Shown here: in pieces, positions 18,931-28,834 of the stretch
Layout of the letters: the number at the start of each line of letters is the position of its first letter
Numbering within the stretch: position 1 is the stretch's first letter
NCBI RefSeq assembly: GCF_022788715.1
Contig: NZ_CP085167.1
Coordinates: 1,175,001 to 1,239,000, forward strand
Length of the DNA stretch: 64,000 bases
Source of the DNA: Sulfitobacter sp. DSM 110093
GTDB taxonomy: Bacteria; Pseudomonadota; Alphaproteobacteria; Rhodobacterales; Rhodobacteraceae
Direction of reading: 5' to 3'
Position numbers and translations under genes: made by a program
The notes under the pieces: model-generated
The model's database searches: none
Told to the model about the DNA's origin: nothing
The model's input: the letters and a program-made list of their open reading frames with translations, nothing else

Positions 18931-20805
18931 TCAGCCCACGCGACGCATGCCCATGACACGCGCCCGTTTCCGCGGATCACTGTCAAAAAGCGCGGCAAGC
19001 TGCTCGGTCATCGCTCCGGCAAGCTGATCCACATCCGTAATCGTCACGGCGCGGTCGTAATACCGCGTCACATCATGGCCGATGCCAATCGCCAGCAGTT
19101 CCACCGCGCGGCGTTTCTCGACCATGGCGATCACATCGCGCAGGTGCTTTTCCAGATAGTTGGCCGGGTTCACCGACAGCGTGCTGTCATCCACCGGTGC
19201 CCCATCCGAAATCACCATCAGGATCTTGCGCGCCTCATGCCGTGCCAACATGCGACGGTGCGCCCATTCCAGCGCCTCGCCGTCGATGTTCTCTTTCAGC
19301 AGACCCTCTTTCATCATCAGACCAAGGTGGTCGCGGGTGCGCCGCCAAGGGGCATCAGCGGATTTATAGATAATGTGTCGCAGATCGTTCAGTCGTCCGG
19401 GTTGCGCAGGCCGCCCGTCGTTCAGCCACGCTTCGCGGGCCTGACCGCCCTTCCACGCACGGGTGGTAAAGCCCAGGATTTCAACCTTCACATTGCAGCG
19501 CTCCAAGGTCCGCGCCAAGACGTCGGCGCAGATCGCAGCGATGGAGATGGGCCGCCCGCGCATGGAGCCGGAGTTATCCAACAGCAGCGTCACCACGGTG
19601 TCGCGGAACTCCGTATCCTTCTCAACCTTGAAGCTCAGCGGCGTTGTGGGGTTGGCCACGACCCGCGCCAGACGTCCTGCGTCCAATGTGCCTTCTTCAA
19701 GGTCGAACTCCCACGAACGGTTCTGCTGCGCCTGCAAGCGGCGCTGCAACTTGTTGGCCAGACGGCCCACGGCACCTTTCAGCGGCTCCAACTGTTGGTC
19801 GAGATAGGCGCGCAGGCGCTCCAGTTCGATCGGGTCGGCCAGTTCTTCGGCGCCGATCACCTCATCATGCTCGCCCAGATAGACCCGGTACTCGGGGTCG
19901 GCATCGGATACAGGCGGCGGGGGCGGCGGGTCCATGGGCGCGTCGCCCTCGGGCATATCGGCCTCGTCGCCCAATTCCTGATCGGCCTCATCATCCATCG
20001 AGACCTGCGCCTGACTTTCGTCCTGCTGCTGCTCTTGGCTGTTTTCGGGCGTGCCTTCGGCCTCTTCCTCGTCCTGATCGTCTTGACCGGTGCTGTCGGG
20101 GTCTTGCTCCTCCTCTGCACCTTCCTCGGCTTGGTCCTCTTGCTCATCGTCTTGGCTGTCCGGGTCGTCGCCCAACTGATCGCCGTAACCAAGGTCAGAA
20201 ATCATCTTGCGCGCCAGTCGCGCGAAATCGGCCTGATCGGCGAGGCTCCCATCAAGCCCCTCCAAGGTGCCGCCTGCCTGATCCTCAATAAAGCCGCGCC
20301 AAAGTTCCATCGCATTCTCGGCCCCGGCAGGCAGCGGTCGCCCGGTGGCGAGATGGCGCACCATATAGCCCGCCGCGACCGAGAGCGGCACGTCGCTGGC
20401 CTGTTTGGCCTGATCGTAGCCCTTGCGCAGCGCGTCATGTTTGATCTTTACGTCGATATTGCCCGCCGTGCCGGGCATGTCGCGCGCGCCCATTGCTTCG
20501 CAACGCGCGGTTTCCATCGCCTCATAGAGTTCGCGGGCCATGTCGCCTTGGGGCGCATAACGGGCATGGGTTGCGTCATCATGATAGCGGCGGTTCAGCG
20601 CCAGCGCATCGGCGGTGCCACGGGCCAGCAAAACCTCTTCGCGGGTCATCCGGCGGCTGACCTGTGGCAGGCGCATCGCGTCACCGGAAAGCCCTGATGG
20701 ATCAACCGAATAGCTGACGTTCAGCTCGGTGTCATCGGCCATCACCTTGGTCGCCTCAGCGAGGGCCTTTTTGAACGCGTCAGCGGGGTTGTCGGATTTC
20801 TTCAT
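18931..20805 (-). CDS. cobT: Aerobic cobaltochelatase subunit CobT
   Basis: One of two chaperone-like subunits that, with CobS and CobN, insert cobalt into hydrogenobyrinic acid a,c-diamide in aerobic B12 synthesis. The 624-residue protein has an alpha-helical N-terminal region, a strongly acidic low-complexity stretch (residues ~205-300, Asp/Glu/Gln runs), a short proline run (PPPPPP), and a C-terminal vWA domain with the MIDAS motif [11 protein letters not shown] (~413). cobS is nearby at 21861-22847 but is split off by a PRC-barrel gene on the other strand. cobN is not in the window. Confidence 0.95.
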   Translation of the reverse strand: MKKSDNPADAFKKALAEATKVMADDTELNVSYSVDPSGLSGDAMRLPQVSRRMTREEVLLARGTADALALNRRYHDDATHARYAPQGDMARELYEAMETARCEAMGARDMPGTAGNIDVKIKHDALRKGYDQAKQASDVPLSVAAGYMVRHLATGRPLPAGAENAMELWRGFIEDQAGGTLEGLDGSLADQADFARLARKMISDLGYGDQLGDDPDSQDDEQEDQAEEGAEEEQDPDSTGQDDQDEEEAEGTPENSQEQQQDESQAQVSMDDEADQELGDEADMPEGDAPMDPPPPPPVSDADPEYRVYLGEHDEVIGAEELADPIELERLRAYLDQQLEPLKGAVGRLANKLQRRLQAQQNRSWEFDLEEGTLDAGRLARVVANPTTPLSFKVEKDTEFRDTVVTLLLDNSGSMRGRPISIAAICADVLARTLERCNVKVEILGFTTRAWKGGQAREAWLNDGRPAQPGRLNDLRHIIYKSADAPWRRTRDHLGLMMKEGLLKENIDGEALEWAHRRMLARHEARKILMVISDGAPVDDSTLSVNPANYLEKHLRDVIAMVEKRRAVELLAIGIGHDVTRYYDRAVTITDVDQLAGAMTEQLAALFDSDPRKRARVMGMRRVG

Positions 20806-20893
20806 GAGCCCATGCCTCTGTCAGCTATGGCATGAGGTTTGGCAGGTTTTCGCAGGAGGGTCAAAGGGGCAGGACGCTCTGTACATGCGCCAA

Positions 20894-20923
20894 TTCCCGC
20901 CCATGGTTCACGCTAGGCGGGAA
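20894..20923. promoter_or_regulatory. Perfect dyad between divergent cobT and PRC-barrel genes
   Basis: TTCCCGCC (20894-20901) and GGCGGGAA (20916-20923) form an 8-bp perfect inverted repeat with a 14-nt spacer. It lies 88 bp upstream of the cobT start and 97 bp upstream of the PRC-barrel start. The even placement suits an operator or a leader hairpin. I do not know a regulator for it and see no cobalamin riboswitch. Confidence 0.4.
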
Positions 20924-21020
20924 CCCCCATGCCTGTTTCGGCATTTCCCAATCACATCGACGCAATGATGCCTCTCTGAGATCGGGCAGCGCCGCGTCTT
21001 GTTTATTAGGAGGAAGAACA

Positions 21021-21785
21021 ATGACCAATCTTATGCAACATGCCAGCCGCCTTGCGCTGGTCACCGTTTTAAGTGCGACCCCGCTGGCTCTTGCCGCGCA
21101 GGACACGGCGACCGAGCCGATGACAGAGCCCGCGCAAGAAGAGAGCACCGAGCAAGCGCCGATGACCGATACCGATGCTGCAAGCGATACGGCAACGGAT
21201 GACGCTGCCGCAGAAGAGATGACCGATACGGCAGAGGCACCGGCGACTGATATGGCCCCAGAAGGCGATACCGAAGCCGCCGAAGGTTCTGACGCGACAT
21301 CGATGACTGATACCGCAGAAACGCCGATGGCTGACGACACCGCGCCCGACGCGATGGCCGAAGCCCCCGCCGACGCAGCCCCTGCCGAAGAGCCGGTGAA
21401 ACCTGTCGAAGGCCAGATCACCATGCAGAGTGAGAACACTATCCTTGCCGATGATCTGATCGGCAGCAGTGTATACTCTGACGCGGGCGAGTCGATTGGC
21501 GATGTCGACGACCTGATCGTCAACCTTGATGGCACCGTCGAAGGTGTTGTGATCGGTGTCGGCGGTTTCCTCGGGATGGGCGAGAAATGGGTCGCGGTTG
21601 AGATGGACAGCCTGTCCACCATGACTGACGAGTCCGGCACTTTGCGACTTGTGTCCTCGGCCACGAAGGCTGATCTGGAAGCCGCCGAAGCCTTCGTGAC
21701 AGCTCAGGATATGGAGGCCGCAAGCCAAGCGACTGAAGATCCCGCAATGGTCCCAGAAGCTGGCACCGCCGAGCCGGTGAATTAA
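21021..21785 (+). CDS. Secreted PRC-barrel domain protein with low-complexity linker
   Basis: A 254-residue protein starting at ATG 21021 behind a strong TTAGGAGGAAG ribosome site; longer frames upstream are ignored. A signal peptide (to about ALA-AQD, residue ~26) leads to an ~80-residue linker of Ala/Thr/Asp/Glu/Met with repeated MTDTA units, then a PRC-barrel (residues ~135-225, from LADDLIGSSVYSDAGES) and an acidic Ala-rich tail. PRC barrels bind partners or small ligands. Export points to the periplasm; the role is unknown. A bidirectional terminator follows. Confidence 0.85.
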   Translation: MTNLMQHASRLALVTVLSATPLALAAQDTATEPMTEPAQEESTEQAPMTDTDAASDTATDDAAAEEMTDTAEAPATDMAPEGDTEAAEGSDATSMTDTAETPMADDTAPDAMAEAPADAAPAEEPVKPVEGQITMQSENTILADDLIGSSVYSDAGESIGDVDDLIVNLDGTVEGVVIGVGGFLGMGEKWVAVEMDSLSTMTDESGTLRLVSSATKADLEAAEAFVTAQDMEAASQATEDPAMVPEAGTAEPVN

Positions 21786-21812
21786 GCCAAGACTACAGCA
21801 AAGATATACAAA

Positions 21813-21834
21813 GGGGCGCTGAAATCAGCGCCCC
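21813..21834. terminator. Bidirectional terminator between PRC-barrel gene and cobS
   Basis: GGGGCGCTGA (21813-21822) and TCAGCGCCCC (21825-21834) form a perfect 10-bp stem. The + strand continues TATTTAT, and the - strand reads TTTGTATAT after the stem, so it can serve both convergent genes. Confidence 0.85.
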
Positions 21835-21860
21835 TATTTATGTCGTAATGTAAGCTTGCC

Positions 21861-22847
21861 TTAGCCCAAGCTAAGGCTCGCCGCGCTTTCTGGCAGTTCT
21901 TCGTCAAACAGACGCTGGTAGAATTCCGCGACGGTTTGGCGCTCCAACTCATCACATTTGTTGAGGAAGGACAGGCGGAAGGCATAGCCGACGTTGCGGA
22001 AGATTTCCGCGTTCTGCGCCCATGCGATAACAGTACGCGGGCTCATTACCGTCGACAGTTCACCATTCATAAAGGCGGTCCGGGTTAGGTCTGCCACGGT
22101 GACCATCTGCTTGAGGGTCTTGCGGCCCTTCTCGGTATTGTAATGCGGGTTCTTGGCCAGCACGATCGCAGTTTCAGCGTCGATGCTGAGGTAGTTCAGC
22201 GTGGCCACGAGGCTCCAACGGTCCATCTGCGCTTGGTTAATCTGTTGGGTGCCGTGATAGAGCCCGGTGGTATCGCCCAAGCCCACGGTGTTGGCCGTGG
22301 CAAAGAGGCGGAAATAGGGGTGCGGGGTGATGATCTCGTTCTGATCCATCAGTGTGAGCTTGCCATCATGCTCCAGCACGCGCTGGATCACGAACATCAC
22401 ATCCGCGCGGCCCGCGTCGTATTCATCGAACACAATTGCGGTCGGGTTGCGCAGCGCCCAAGGCAGGATGCCCTCGTGGAATTCGGTGACCTGCTTGCCG
22501 TCGCGCAGTTTGATCGCGTCTTTGCCGATCAGGTCGATCCGGCTGATGTGGCTGTCGAGGTTGACGCGCACGGTGGGCCAGTTCAGCAGGGCGGCGACCT
22601 GTTCGATATGGGTCGATTTGCCTGTGCCGTGGTAGCCTTGGATCATGACGCGGCGGTTGTGTGTGAACCCTGCGAGGATCGCCAGCGTGGTGTCAGGGTC
22701 AAACTTATAGGTGCTGTCGATGTCCGGCACGCGGCTGGTGCGCTGCGGGAAGCCTTTGACGACCATATCGGTGTCGATACCAAAGACATCGCGAACCGAG
22801 AGTTCTTCGGTGGGTTTCATGTCGTGTTCCAGTGCACCGTCGGCCAT
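21861..22847 (-). CDS. cobS: Aerobic cobaltochelatase subunit CobS
   Basis: AAA+ ATPase subunit that drives cobalt insertion with CobT and CobN. The 328-residue protein has Walker [14 protein letters not shown] (~73-85), Walker [14 protein letters not shown] (~140-152), and the sensor region [20 protein letters not shown] 22847 is supported by an AAGGAAAAGGA purine stretch upstream; a second ATG at 22820 has none. It is 131 bp downstream of the J-domain gene on the same strand. Confidence 0.95.
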   Translation of the reverse strand: MADGALEHDMKPTEELSVRDVFGIDTDMVVKGFPQRTSRVPDIDSTYKFDPDTTLAILAGFTHNRRVMIQGYHGTGKSTHIEQVAALLNWPTVRVNLDSHISRIDLIGKDAIKLRDGKQVTEFHEGILPWALRNPTAIVFDEYDAGRADVMFVIQRVLEHDGKLTLMDQNEIITPHPYFRLFATANTVGLGDTTGLYHGTQQINQAQMDRWSLVATLNYLSIDAETAIVLAKNPHYNTEKGRKTLKQMVTVADLTRTAFMNGELSTVMSPRTVIAWAQNAEIFRNVGYAFRLSFLNKCDELERQTVAEFYQRLFDEELPESAASLSLG

Positions 22848-22978
22848 CGCTCGTCATCCTTTTCCTTAGGCGCGCGATCGGGGCCGCGCGCGTATCTGGT
22901 GCAACATATCGTGCATATCCGCAAGGGGAAGGGGGCAACTGGCATTATCCGCAGCCGACCGCTGGTCCAGTCGCGGGA

Positions 22979-23605
22979 TCAGTCCTTGAAGTTGCGGCTG
23001 CCCTTGATCTGGTCCCATGCCCAGACGACAAGCTGCAACTGCTCTTCCTGACTGCGGTCGCCGCCATTCATATCGGGGTGCAGCACCTTGATCAGCGCTT
23101 TGTAGGCCTTGCGGACCTCGGGTTTGGTCCATGTGTCCTTGGCTTCGAGAATCTCGATCGCGCGGCGCTCGGTCGGGGGCAGGCGGCGGCCCGCTTGCTG
23201 GCCCTTGCCGGGGTTCTGGGTCGCGTTCTTGCCCAAAACCTGATGCGGGTCTTCGATGCCAAGACGGGCCCATGCGCGTTGTTCGGGATCACCCAGCGGC
23301 TTGGTGGCGCGTTCCCAGACCTTGTCCTTGGACATTTGCGCGTTCAACTCCGCCTCTGTGGTGCCGTCGAAAAAGCTCCACTTTGCGTTGTATTCGCGGA
23401 CGTGTTGCTGGCAGAACCAGAAGTAATCATCAAGCACATCGGGGGCCTTGGGCGCGCGGAACTTGCCCGGCTCATCGCAGCCTTCATGATCGCAGATGCG
23501 CGTTGATGTCTCTGACGCACCGGACATGCCGCGACGGCCGCGGGGGTTTTTCTTTTTGGAGGACGACACGGACATGTCGAATCCGAAGGGATCAGCTTTT
23601 GGCAT
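22979..23605 (-). CDS. J-domain protein next to cobS
   Basis: A 208-residue DnaJ-like protein with its J-domain at the C-terminus (residues ~145-205). The HPD tripeptide is in VLHPDMNGGDRS, preceded by KPEVRKAYKALIK. The N-terminal part has a CDHEGCDEPGKF cysteine segment and FWFCQQHVREYN, which may bind metal. The start MPKADPFGFDMS at 23605 is chosen over an upstream in-frame start at 23725 that would run into the divergent bolA. J-domains stimulate Hsp70 (DnaK). A link with chelatase assembly is suggested only by location. Confidence 0.88.
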   Translation of the reverse strand: MPKADPFGFDMSVSSSKKKNPRGRRGMSGASETSTRICDHEGCDEPGKFRAPKAPDVLDDYFWFCQQHVREYNAKWSFFDGTTEAELNAQMSKDKVWERATKPLGDPEQRAWARLGIEDPHQVLGKNATQNPGKGQQAGRRLPPTERRAIEILEAKDTWTKPEVRKAYKALIKVLHPDMNGGDRSQEEQLQLVVWAWDQIKGSRNFKD

Positions 23606-23682
23606 GTGGATAGACCTTTCCGACTCAGGCCGGTCACCATATACCCTGCGTCGCAGGATTGAAGGGGGCCGAGGTAAAAAAC

Positions 23683-23940
23683 ATGTCGACAACTCAAGAG
23701 ATTTCAGACCGGCTGGAAGCCGCATTTGCGCCGCGAGAATTGGATGTGGTGGATGACAGCGAAAGCCATCGCGGTCATGCCGGGTTTCAAGAGGGGGGCG
23801 AAAGCCACTTTAACGTGCGCATCCGCTCTGAGCGTTTCAAGGGCCAGAACCGGCTGGCGCGGCACCGTGCGGTGCACAGTGCCTTGGGGCCGGATCTGAT
23901 GGGGCGCATTCATGCGCTGGCGCTGGATCTGGACGAATAA
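23683..23940 (+). CDS. BolA family protein
   Basis: An 85-residue protein with the BolA fold: SHFNVRIRSERFKGQNRLARH in two pieces, then the RHRAVHSALGPDL helix and IHALALDL end strand. BolA proteins pair with monothiol glutaredoxins in iron-sulfur handling or act in stress-related shape control. ATG 23683 is used (MSTTQEISDRLEAAF). It is divergent from the J-domain gene (77 bp apart), so the two share a promoter region. Confidence 0.88.
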   Translation: MSTTQEISDRLEAAFAPRELDVVDDSESHRGHAGFQEGGESHFNVRIRSERFKGQNRLARHRAVHSALGPDLMGRIHALALDLDE

Positions 23941-23949
23941 GGCCCGGGT

Positions 23950-24450
23950 TTAGGGCTTTGATTTGTCCTCATCTTCGTCGGTTTTCTCCGGCGAAGGCGC
24001 TTCCGGCACTTCCTTTGCCGGGGTGTCGGAGAGAAAGGCAGGAGGTGTCGCCACTTCGGCGCGTTCCTCTTTCACGGGTGCGTCATCCTCAGGCGTGATA
24101 GAGGCAGGCGCATCGGCCTGAAGCGCCGTGTCGTCGCCCTCAATTGTGGCGGCCAGTGCAGGGGTTGCAGCAACGGCGGGGGACGGCAGCAGATCGGTGT
24201 CGTCCGGCTGGCTGGCCGCGTTTGCCAAGCGGCGGAACACCAGCACATTGCGCCATTCTGTCGTCGTTGAGGTCAGGCCAGACCGTTCTTGCGAGGGCAA
24301 TGTCTCTGCTCGTTGGTATTCCCAACCCTCGGCGGCCTGTTCGTTCAGACACTCTTCCAACGTCTTGGAGAAGCGCGCTTCGGGGGCTTTCAGGCCTTTG
24401 GCTTTCTGCCCTTTGCTGGGGGCGGGAAGGATCTTGTATTCGTAGCGCAT
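23950..24450 (-). CDS. DUF4177 domain protein
   Basis: A 166-residue protein. The first ~75 residues fit DUF4177 (MRYEYKILPAP, then LNEQAAEGWEYQRAE and WRNVLVFRR), a small domain of unknown function. The rest is a low-complexity Ala/Pro/Glu/Asp-rich tail ending KTDEDEDKSKP with no visible domain. It follows the thioesterase gene by 45 bp on the same strand and converges with bolA (9 bp apart). Confidence 0.8.
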   Translation of the reverse strand: MRYEYKILPAPSKGQKAKGLKAPEARFSKTLEECLNEQAAEGWEYQRAETLPSQERSGLTSTTTEWRNVLVFRRLANAASQPDDTDLLPSPAVAATPALAATIEGDDTALQADAPASITPEDDAPVKEERAEVATPPAFLSDTPAKEVPEAPSPEKTDEDEDKSKP

Positions 24451-24495
24451 AGGGGCCTCGGCTGGGTTGGCGACGTGAGCCGCGTCAGGTGAGTT

Positions 24496-24981
24496 TCAGG
24501 CGGATTTGCGGCGGATGCCGATGCGGCGACCGGCCTGCGCCGGTGTGGGCAATTTGGCATGGCTGCGGCGCATCGCGTCAAGATGGGTCAGTATATGGTC
24601 CGGCATGGGGGCCACACGTGGGCCGGACTGGTCCACATGCAGCGTCAGCCCCTCGGCGGTGGCAGCGAGCCAACCGTCGACGTGCCACAGCTCCTGAAAG
24701 CTGTGAAACCGCTTCTCGTCATGGTCGAGCAGTTGGAAGGTGGTGTAGACGCGGTCACCTTCGTGCAATTCACGTAAGTAACAAACGTGGAATTCGGCCA
24801 CATAAGTGGTGCAGCCCGTGCGCTGGTATTCCGGCCCCAGACCGATTTCGCCATAGGCTTGGTCAACGCCCTGATCGAACAGGACGTTGTAATAGGCCAT
24901 GTTCAAATGACCATTGAAATCAATCCATTCGGGGAGAACTTTCATCTCGCTCGAACGGAAGGGGGCCGGGGTCTCGCTCAT
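24496..24981 (-). CDS. Thioesterase (4HBT hotdog) protein
   Basis: A 161-residue single hotdog-domain protein. [20 protein letters not shown] (~17-36) carries the Asp and helix typical of 4-hydroxybenzoyl-CoA-type thioesterases, followed by [15 protein letters not shown]. It hydrolyses an acyl-CoA, possibly of carnitine or fatty acyl type; substrate not predictable. ATG 24981 overlaps the gatB TGA (ATGA), so the upstream ATG at 25071 inside gatB is rejected. Confidence 0.85.
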   Translation of the reverse strand: MSETPAPFRSSEMKVLPEWIDFNGHLNMAYYNVLFDQGVDQAYGEIGLGPEYQRTGCTTYVAEFHVCYLRELHEGDRVYTTFQLLDHDEKRFHSFQELWHVDGWLAATAEGLTLHVDQSGPRVAPMPDHILTHLDAMRRSHAKLPTPAQAGRRIGIRRKSA

Positions 24982-26492
24982 TGCTGGGCGAGCTTGCGCG
25001 ACACGATTTCGTTGACCGCCTTGGGGTTGGCCTTGCCGCCCGTGGCTTTCATCACCTGACCGACGAACCAACCCGCAAGTTTCGGGTTCTGCTGCGCCTT
25101 GGCGACCTGATCGGGGTTGGCGGCGATGATTTCATCCACTGCCGTTTCAATCGCCCCGGTGTCTGTGACCTGCTTGAGGCCTTCGGTTTCAACAATCTCA
25201 GCCGGGTCGCGGCCAGTTGTATAGGTGATTTCAAAGACTTCTTTGGCGATCTTGCCGGAAATGGCATCAGAGGCGATCAGGTCAACAATCGCGCCTAGCT
25301 GCGCCGGGGTGACCGGGCTTTCGGTGATGCTCTTGTCGTCTTTCTTCAGTCGCCCGAAGAGTTCGTTGATCACCCAGTTCGCCGCCATCTTGCCATCACG
25401 GCCCTGCGCCACGGCCTCAAAATAGCCCGCGCTGTCGAGGTCAGCGGTCAGAACGGAAGCGTCGTAGTCGCTCAGACCAAAGTCACCGATAAACCGCGCT
25501 TTCTTCTGGTCCGGCAGTTCCGGCAGGTTGGCGGCGATCTCATCAACCCAAGCCTGCTCAATCTCCAAAGGCAGCAAATCGGGGTCGGGGAAATAGCGGT
25601 AGTCATGCGCTTCTTCCTTGGAACGCATGGAACGGGTTTCTTGCTTGTCGGGGTCGAACAGGCGCGTTTCCTGCACCACTTCGCCGCCAGCTTCGACAAT
25701 CGCGATCTGGCGTTTGGCTTCGACTTCGATGGCCTGCTGGATAAAGCGCATGGAGTTCATGTTCTTGATCTCGCAGCGGGTGCCCAGATGGCTGAAATCC
25801 TGTGTCTCTTGGTACTTCTCGTACTGGCCCACGCGGCAGATCGACACGTTCACGTCAGCACGCATCGCGCCGGACTGCATGTCGCCGTTGCAGGTGCCGA
25901 GATAGCGCAGGATTTGGCGCAGTTTGGCAAGGTAGGCGGCAGCCTCTTCGGGGCCGCGGATATCGGGGCGCGAGACGATCTCCATCAGGCAAACGCCTGT
26001 GCGGTTGAGGTCAACAAAAGACATGTTCGGATCCATGTCGTGGATCGATTTGCCCGCGTCCTGTTCCATGTGGATACGTTCGATCCGCACCAAACGGGCG
26101 GTACCGTCGCCGATCTCGACCAGCACTTCGCCTTCGCCGACAATGGGCTCATAAAGCTGGCTGATCTGATATCCTTGCGGCAGATCGGGGTAGAAATAGT
26201 TTTTGCGGTCAAAGGCGGATTTCAGGTTGATCTCGGCTTTAAGGCCCAGCCCCGTGCGCACGGCCTGTTCGATGCAATATTCGTTAATTACTGGCAGCAT
26301 CCCCGGCATCGCAGCGTCAACAAAGGCCACATTGCTGTTCGGCTCTGCGCCAAATTGGGTCGATGCGCCTGAAAAAAACTTGGCATTCGATGCGACCTGC
26401 GCGTGCACCTCCATACCGATGACCAGTTCCCAGTCATGTTTGGCACCGGCAATCACGCGCGGTTTCGGGGTGTCGTAACTCAGATCAAGCAT
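24978..26492 (-). CDS. gatB: Aspartyl/glutamyl-tRNA amidotransferase subunit B
   Basis: Subunit of GatCAB, which amidates Glu-tRNAGln (and Asp-tRNAAsn) in organisms lacking GlnRS or AsnRS. The 504-residue protein begins with the kinase-like GatB domain ([48 protein letters not shown]) and ends with the YqeY-like tRNA-binding tail ([18 protein letters not shown]). gatA and gatC are not in the window. It couples to the thioesterase gene by a 4-base overlap. Confidence 0.97.
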   Translation of the reverse strand: MLDLSYDTPKPRVIAGAKHDWELVIGMEVHAQVASNAKFFSGASTQFGAEPNSNVAFVDAAMPGMLPVINEYCIEQAVRTGLGLKAEINLKSAFDRKNYFYPDLPQGYQISQLYEPIVGEGEVLVEIGDGTARLVRIERIHMEQDAGKSIHDMDPNMSFVDLNRTGVCLMEIVSRPDIRGPEEAAAYLAKLRQILRYLGTCNGDMQSGAMRADVNVSICRVGQYEKYQETQDFSHLGTRCEIKNMNSMRFIQQAIEVEAKRQIAIVEAGGEVVQETRLFDPDKQETRSMRSKEEAHDYRYFPDPDLLPLEIEQAWVDEIAANLPELPDQKKARFIGDFGLSDYDASVLTADLDSAGYFEAVAQGRDGKMAANWVINELFGRLKKDDKSITESPVTPAQLGAIVDLIASDAISGKIAKEVFEITYTTGRDPAEIVETEGLKQVTDTGAIETAVDEIIAANPDQVAKAQQNPKLAGWFVGQVMKATGGKANPKAVNEIVSRKLAQQ

Positions 26493-26563
26493 CGCGGCCG
26501 CCTTCGGTCAATTGGAACTTGGCCGGTCATACTGGAGCGCACCACGCGCTTCAAGAGGCAGGC

Positions 26564-27838
26564 TTAGCTCGGCATGGCAATCTGACGGCGTCCTTCGGTG
26601 AAAATGACCCTTTTGCCTGCCTCAATCTCCCGCTGAAACAGGCCGGTAATGATGCGCATTGCCTCTTCACGGCCCGATGCGGCAAAACGGCTGGGGGAGC
26701 GGACGCGGAGATTGTTGTCAAAGCCGCGTGCGGCATGGGCCCAGAGCAGCGGGTGCAGTTCCGTCATATGGTCCCGTACGATCCAGCGCGCGCAATCGGC
26801 GATCTCTGCGCGTACTTCACCGGCGGCATCCTCTGATGGGGCGGCTTGGCCAATGGCGCTGGCACAATAGGACGCCAGTAGATTGGCGGTGTGCGGGTCG
26901 GGTCGATGTTCAAGAATGTCACGCAAGCCTTCGATAAAGAACGGCACATCAAGGTTGGCACAGGCCCGCGCATCGCAGCTGATCGCGTCGAATTGCACCC
27001 AAGTATAGCCGCCCGCGCCCCATGTCTCTTCGGTCCGCGCAGCGGTGCGGCGGGCTTCGAGTTCAAGTTGGTCATATGAGCCATGCCACCGCGGCAGGAG
27101 GTGGTTGCCCATGGCCCGCATGGGGCGCGGGTTTTCCGGGTTCAGGTCAATGAGCCGTTCATAGCGGTCAGCAACCATGCGGGCGTCACCGCCTGATCCC
27201 CCAAGCAAGGCACAGCGCGTCGCCGCGAGCAGGGGCGACCCCGCCGTGTCCTTTTCGAATGGCGCGAGGATTTCCTCAGCGCGGTCAAAATGTGCCTCAA
27301 AGGCTGTGCGGTTGCGGGCGGGCACATCGCCGTCCCACCCCGTGCCGCGCCATGCCCAGCCGATGTCCATATGCGCTTGGGCCACAATTGCGGCGATCAC
27401 GTGGCTTTTGGAATGGTCGGCCAGTACATGTTCCAAGGCCTCTATCCCGGCCATCAGCGGCGCATCACTGGCGGGCTTTCCATCGAACAGCGCGTGTTCG
27501 GCGGCAAGAATCACATCCGCCCGGGCGCCAAAGGCCATGAGTTCGGCCACCGGCATCGCGCCGGGTGTCATCTCGCGGTTTTCGTCGGCGTCATGCAAGA
27601 GAGCGGCCATTTCCTCCCAACGTTCCTGACGGACCAGCCACTGCGCGCGGTACTGATGACGGTCGCGGTGCATCTCTTCGGTGGTGGGGTCAGGGCAGGC
27701 GATCCGAAGCAATGCACCGCGCGGCGCACGGCGGCGTAACAGCGGCATTTCCAGCGGCTCAACTTTGGGATTGCAGGGGACGGGTTTCGCAAAGAACCCC
27801 TGCAAAGCGGACGGGATCATATTAGAGAGTTTCTTCAT
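26564..27838 (-). CDS. Unrecognised 424-residue protein upstream of gatB
   Basis: I do not recognise a family. The protein is soluble, mostly alpha-helical, rich in Ala, Arg, Glu and Trp, and has repeats of helix pairs that look TPR-like (for example AQWLVRQERWEEMAALLHDA and DRYERLIDLNPENPRPMRAM). No signal peptide or membrane segment is evident. The N-terminus (MKKLSNMIPSALQGFFAKP) is basic and hydrophobic. It precedes gatB by 71 bp on the same strand. A scaffold or tetratricopeptide role is a guess from its helical pattern. Confidence 0.7.
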   Translation of the reverse strand: MKKLSNMIPSALQGFFAKPVPCNPKVEPLEMPLLRRRAPRGALLRIACPDPTTEEMHRDRHQYRAQWLVRQERWEEMAALLHDADENREMTPGAMPVAELMAFGARADVILAAEHALFDGKPASDAPLMAGIEALEHVLADHSKSHVIAAIVAQAHMDIGWAWRGTGWDGDVPARNRTAFEAHFDRAEEILAPFEKDTAGSPLLAATRCALLGGSGGDARMVADRYERLIDLNPENPRPMRAMGNHLLPRWHGSYDQLELEARRTAARTEETWGAGGYTWVQFDAISCDARACANLDVPFFIEGLRDILEHRPDPHTANLLASYCASAIGQAAPSEDAAGEVRAEIADCARWIVRDHMTELHPLLWAHAARGFDNNLRVRSPSRFAASGREEAMRIITGLFQREIEAGKRVIFTEGRRQIAMPS

Positions 27839-28071
27839 CTGGGGCCGGTCCTGCCTGATATTTGTCGATGGTTAATGTCTGGCGGGGTAATGGGGCGGAA
27901 CCGTGTCCGGCATGCGGAGCTTTCGGGAAATTTCTGCAGCGGGTTGGGGCAGGGCGGACGCAGCCGAAGGCGACAATCGCAAAGTCGGGCGGGGCGTTGT
28001 TTCCTGATCAGAGGAAATCTGCCGATTTGAACAGCCCGCTGCGCTTGCCAAGCGTCCTTTGGGGCGGTCTT

Positions 28072-28833
28072 ATGCGCGGCATGAGACCTGCCATGATTGC
28101 CCTGCTGCTCTGCGCGAGCCCCACATCGCTTTTGGCCGAGCTTCCCAAACAGCCCGCCCCGGTGGTGGCGGGGGATGACGTGGTGCAGACCGCCGCGACA
28201 TCGTTGTCCTTCCCCGACGCGGTAAAGGCTGAGGAAAAACCGCCCGCGCTTGAGACCGCGCCCTTCACCACGTCCCTGCGCCCACCCGCGCGTCCGGGCA
28301 ATCTGCCGCGCACCCGTTGGCAGCATATGCGGGGCCATTCGCTTTGGACCCGTGCAGCGATCTCGGCGCTCAAGTCTCATGGCAAGCCCTTGGTGGATAT
28401 GGTGCCTGCCGATGTTGAGGAGTGGTGCCCGGCCTATCCGACGGCACCCGACAGTCAGCGGCGCGCCTTTTGGGTCGGTTTCATGTCGACCTTGGCGAAA
28501 CATGAGAGCACCTATCGGTCTTGGGCCGTGGGTGGCGGTGGGCGCTGGTATGGGCTGCTGCAAATCCTGCCGGGCACGGCGCGGGGGTATAAATGTAACG
28601 TTGGCAGCGGCGACGGGCTCAAGAATGGGGCCGCGAACCTCAGCTGTGCTGTGCGGATCATGGCGACGACCGTGCCGCGCGATGGGGTGATAGCCGGAAA
28701 CGGCAGACGCGGTGTTGGGGCGGATTGGGGGCCAATGCGCAGCGCCTCCAAACGCGAGGATATGGCCCGCTGGCTGCGGCAGCAGTCCTATTGCAAGCCA
28801 TTGAACGCGACACGGCCCCGAAGCCGTCCGTAA
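28072..28833 (+). CDS. Exported lytic-transglycosylase-like (SLT) protein
   Basis: A 253-residue protein with an N-terminal signal (MRGMRPAMIALLLCASP to about LLA-EL) and a C-terminal lysozyme-like domain. AKHESTYRSWAVGGGGRWYG has the likely catalytic Glu, followed by YGLLQILPGTARGYKC, the usual GLxQI motif, and cysteines (YKC, LSC, SYC) that could form disulfides. It should cleave peptidoglycan glycan strands in the periplasm. Start is at ATG 28072 or 28081; longer frames upstream do not make a signal peptide. Confidence 0.85.
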   Translation: MRGMRPAMIALLLCASPTSLLAELPKQPAPVVAGDDVVQTAATSLSFPDAVKAEEKPPALETAPFTTSLRPPARPGNLPRTRWQHMRGHSLWTRAAISALKSHGKPLVDMVPADVEEWCPAYPTAPDSQRRAFWVGFMSTLAKHESTYRSWAVGGGGRWYGLLQILPGTARGYKCNVGSGDGLKNGAANLSCAVRIMATTVPRDGVIAGNGRRGVGADWGPMRSASKREDMARWLRQQSYCKPLNATRPRSRP

Positions 28834-28834
28834 A

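Noticed and set aside
18868..20697. 609-codon open frame on the + strand opposite cobT
   Set aside because: Its Leu/His/Arg-rich translation mirrors the CobT acidic region and shows no domain; cobT has clear motifs.
20806..21020. Cobalamin riboswitch before cobT or near cobS
   Set aside because: No B12-box-like core was recognised; only an 8-bp dyad is visible.
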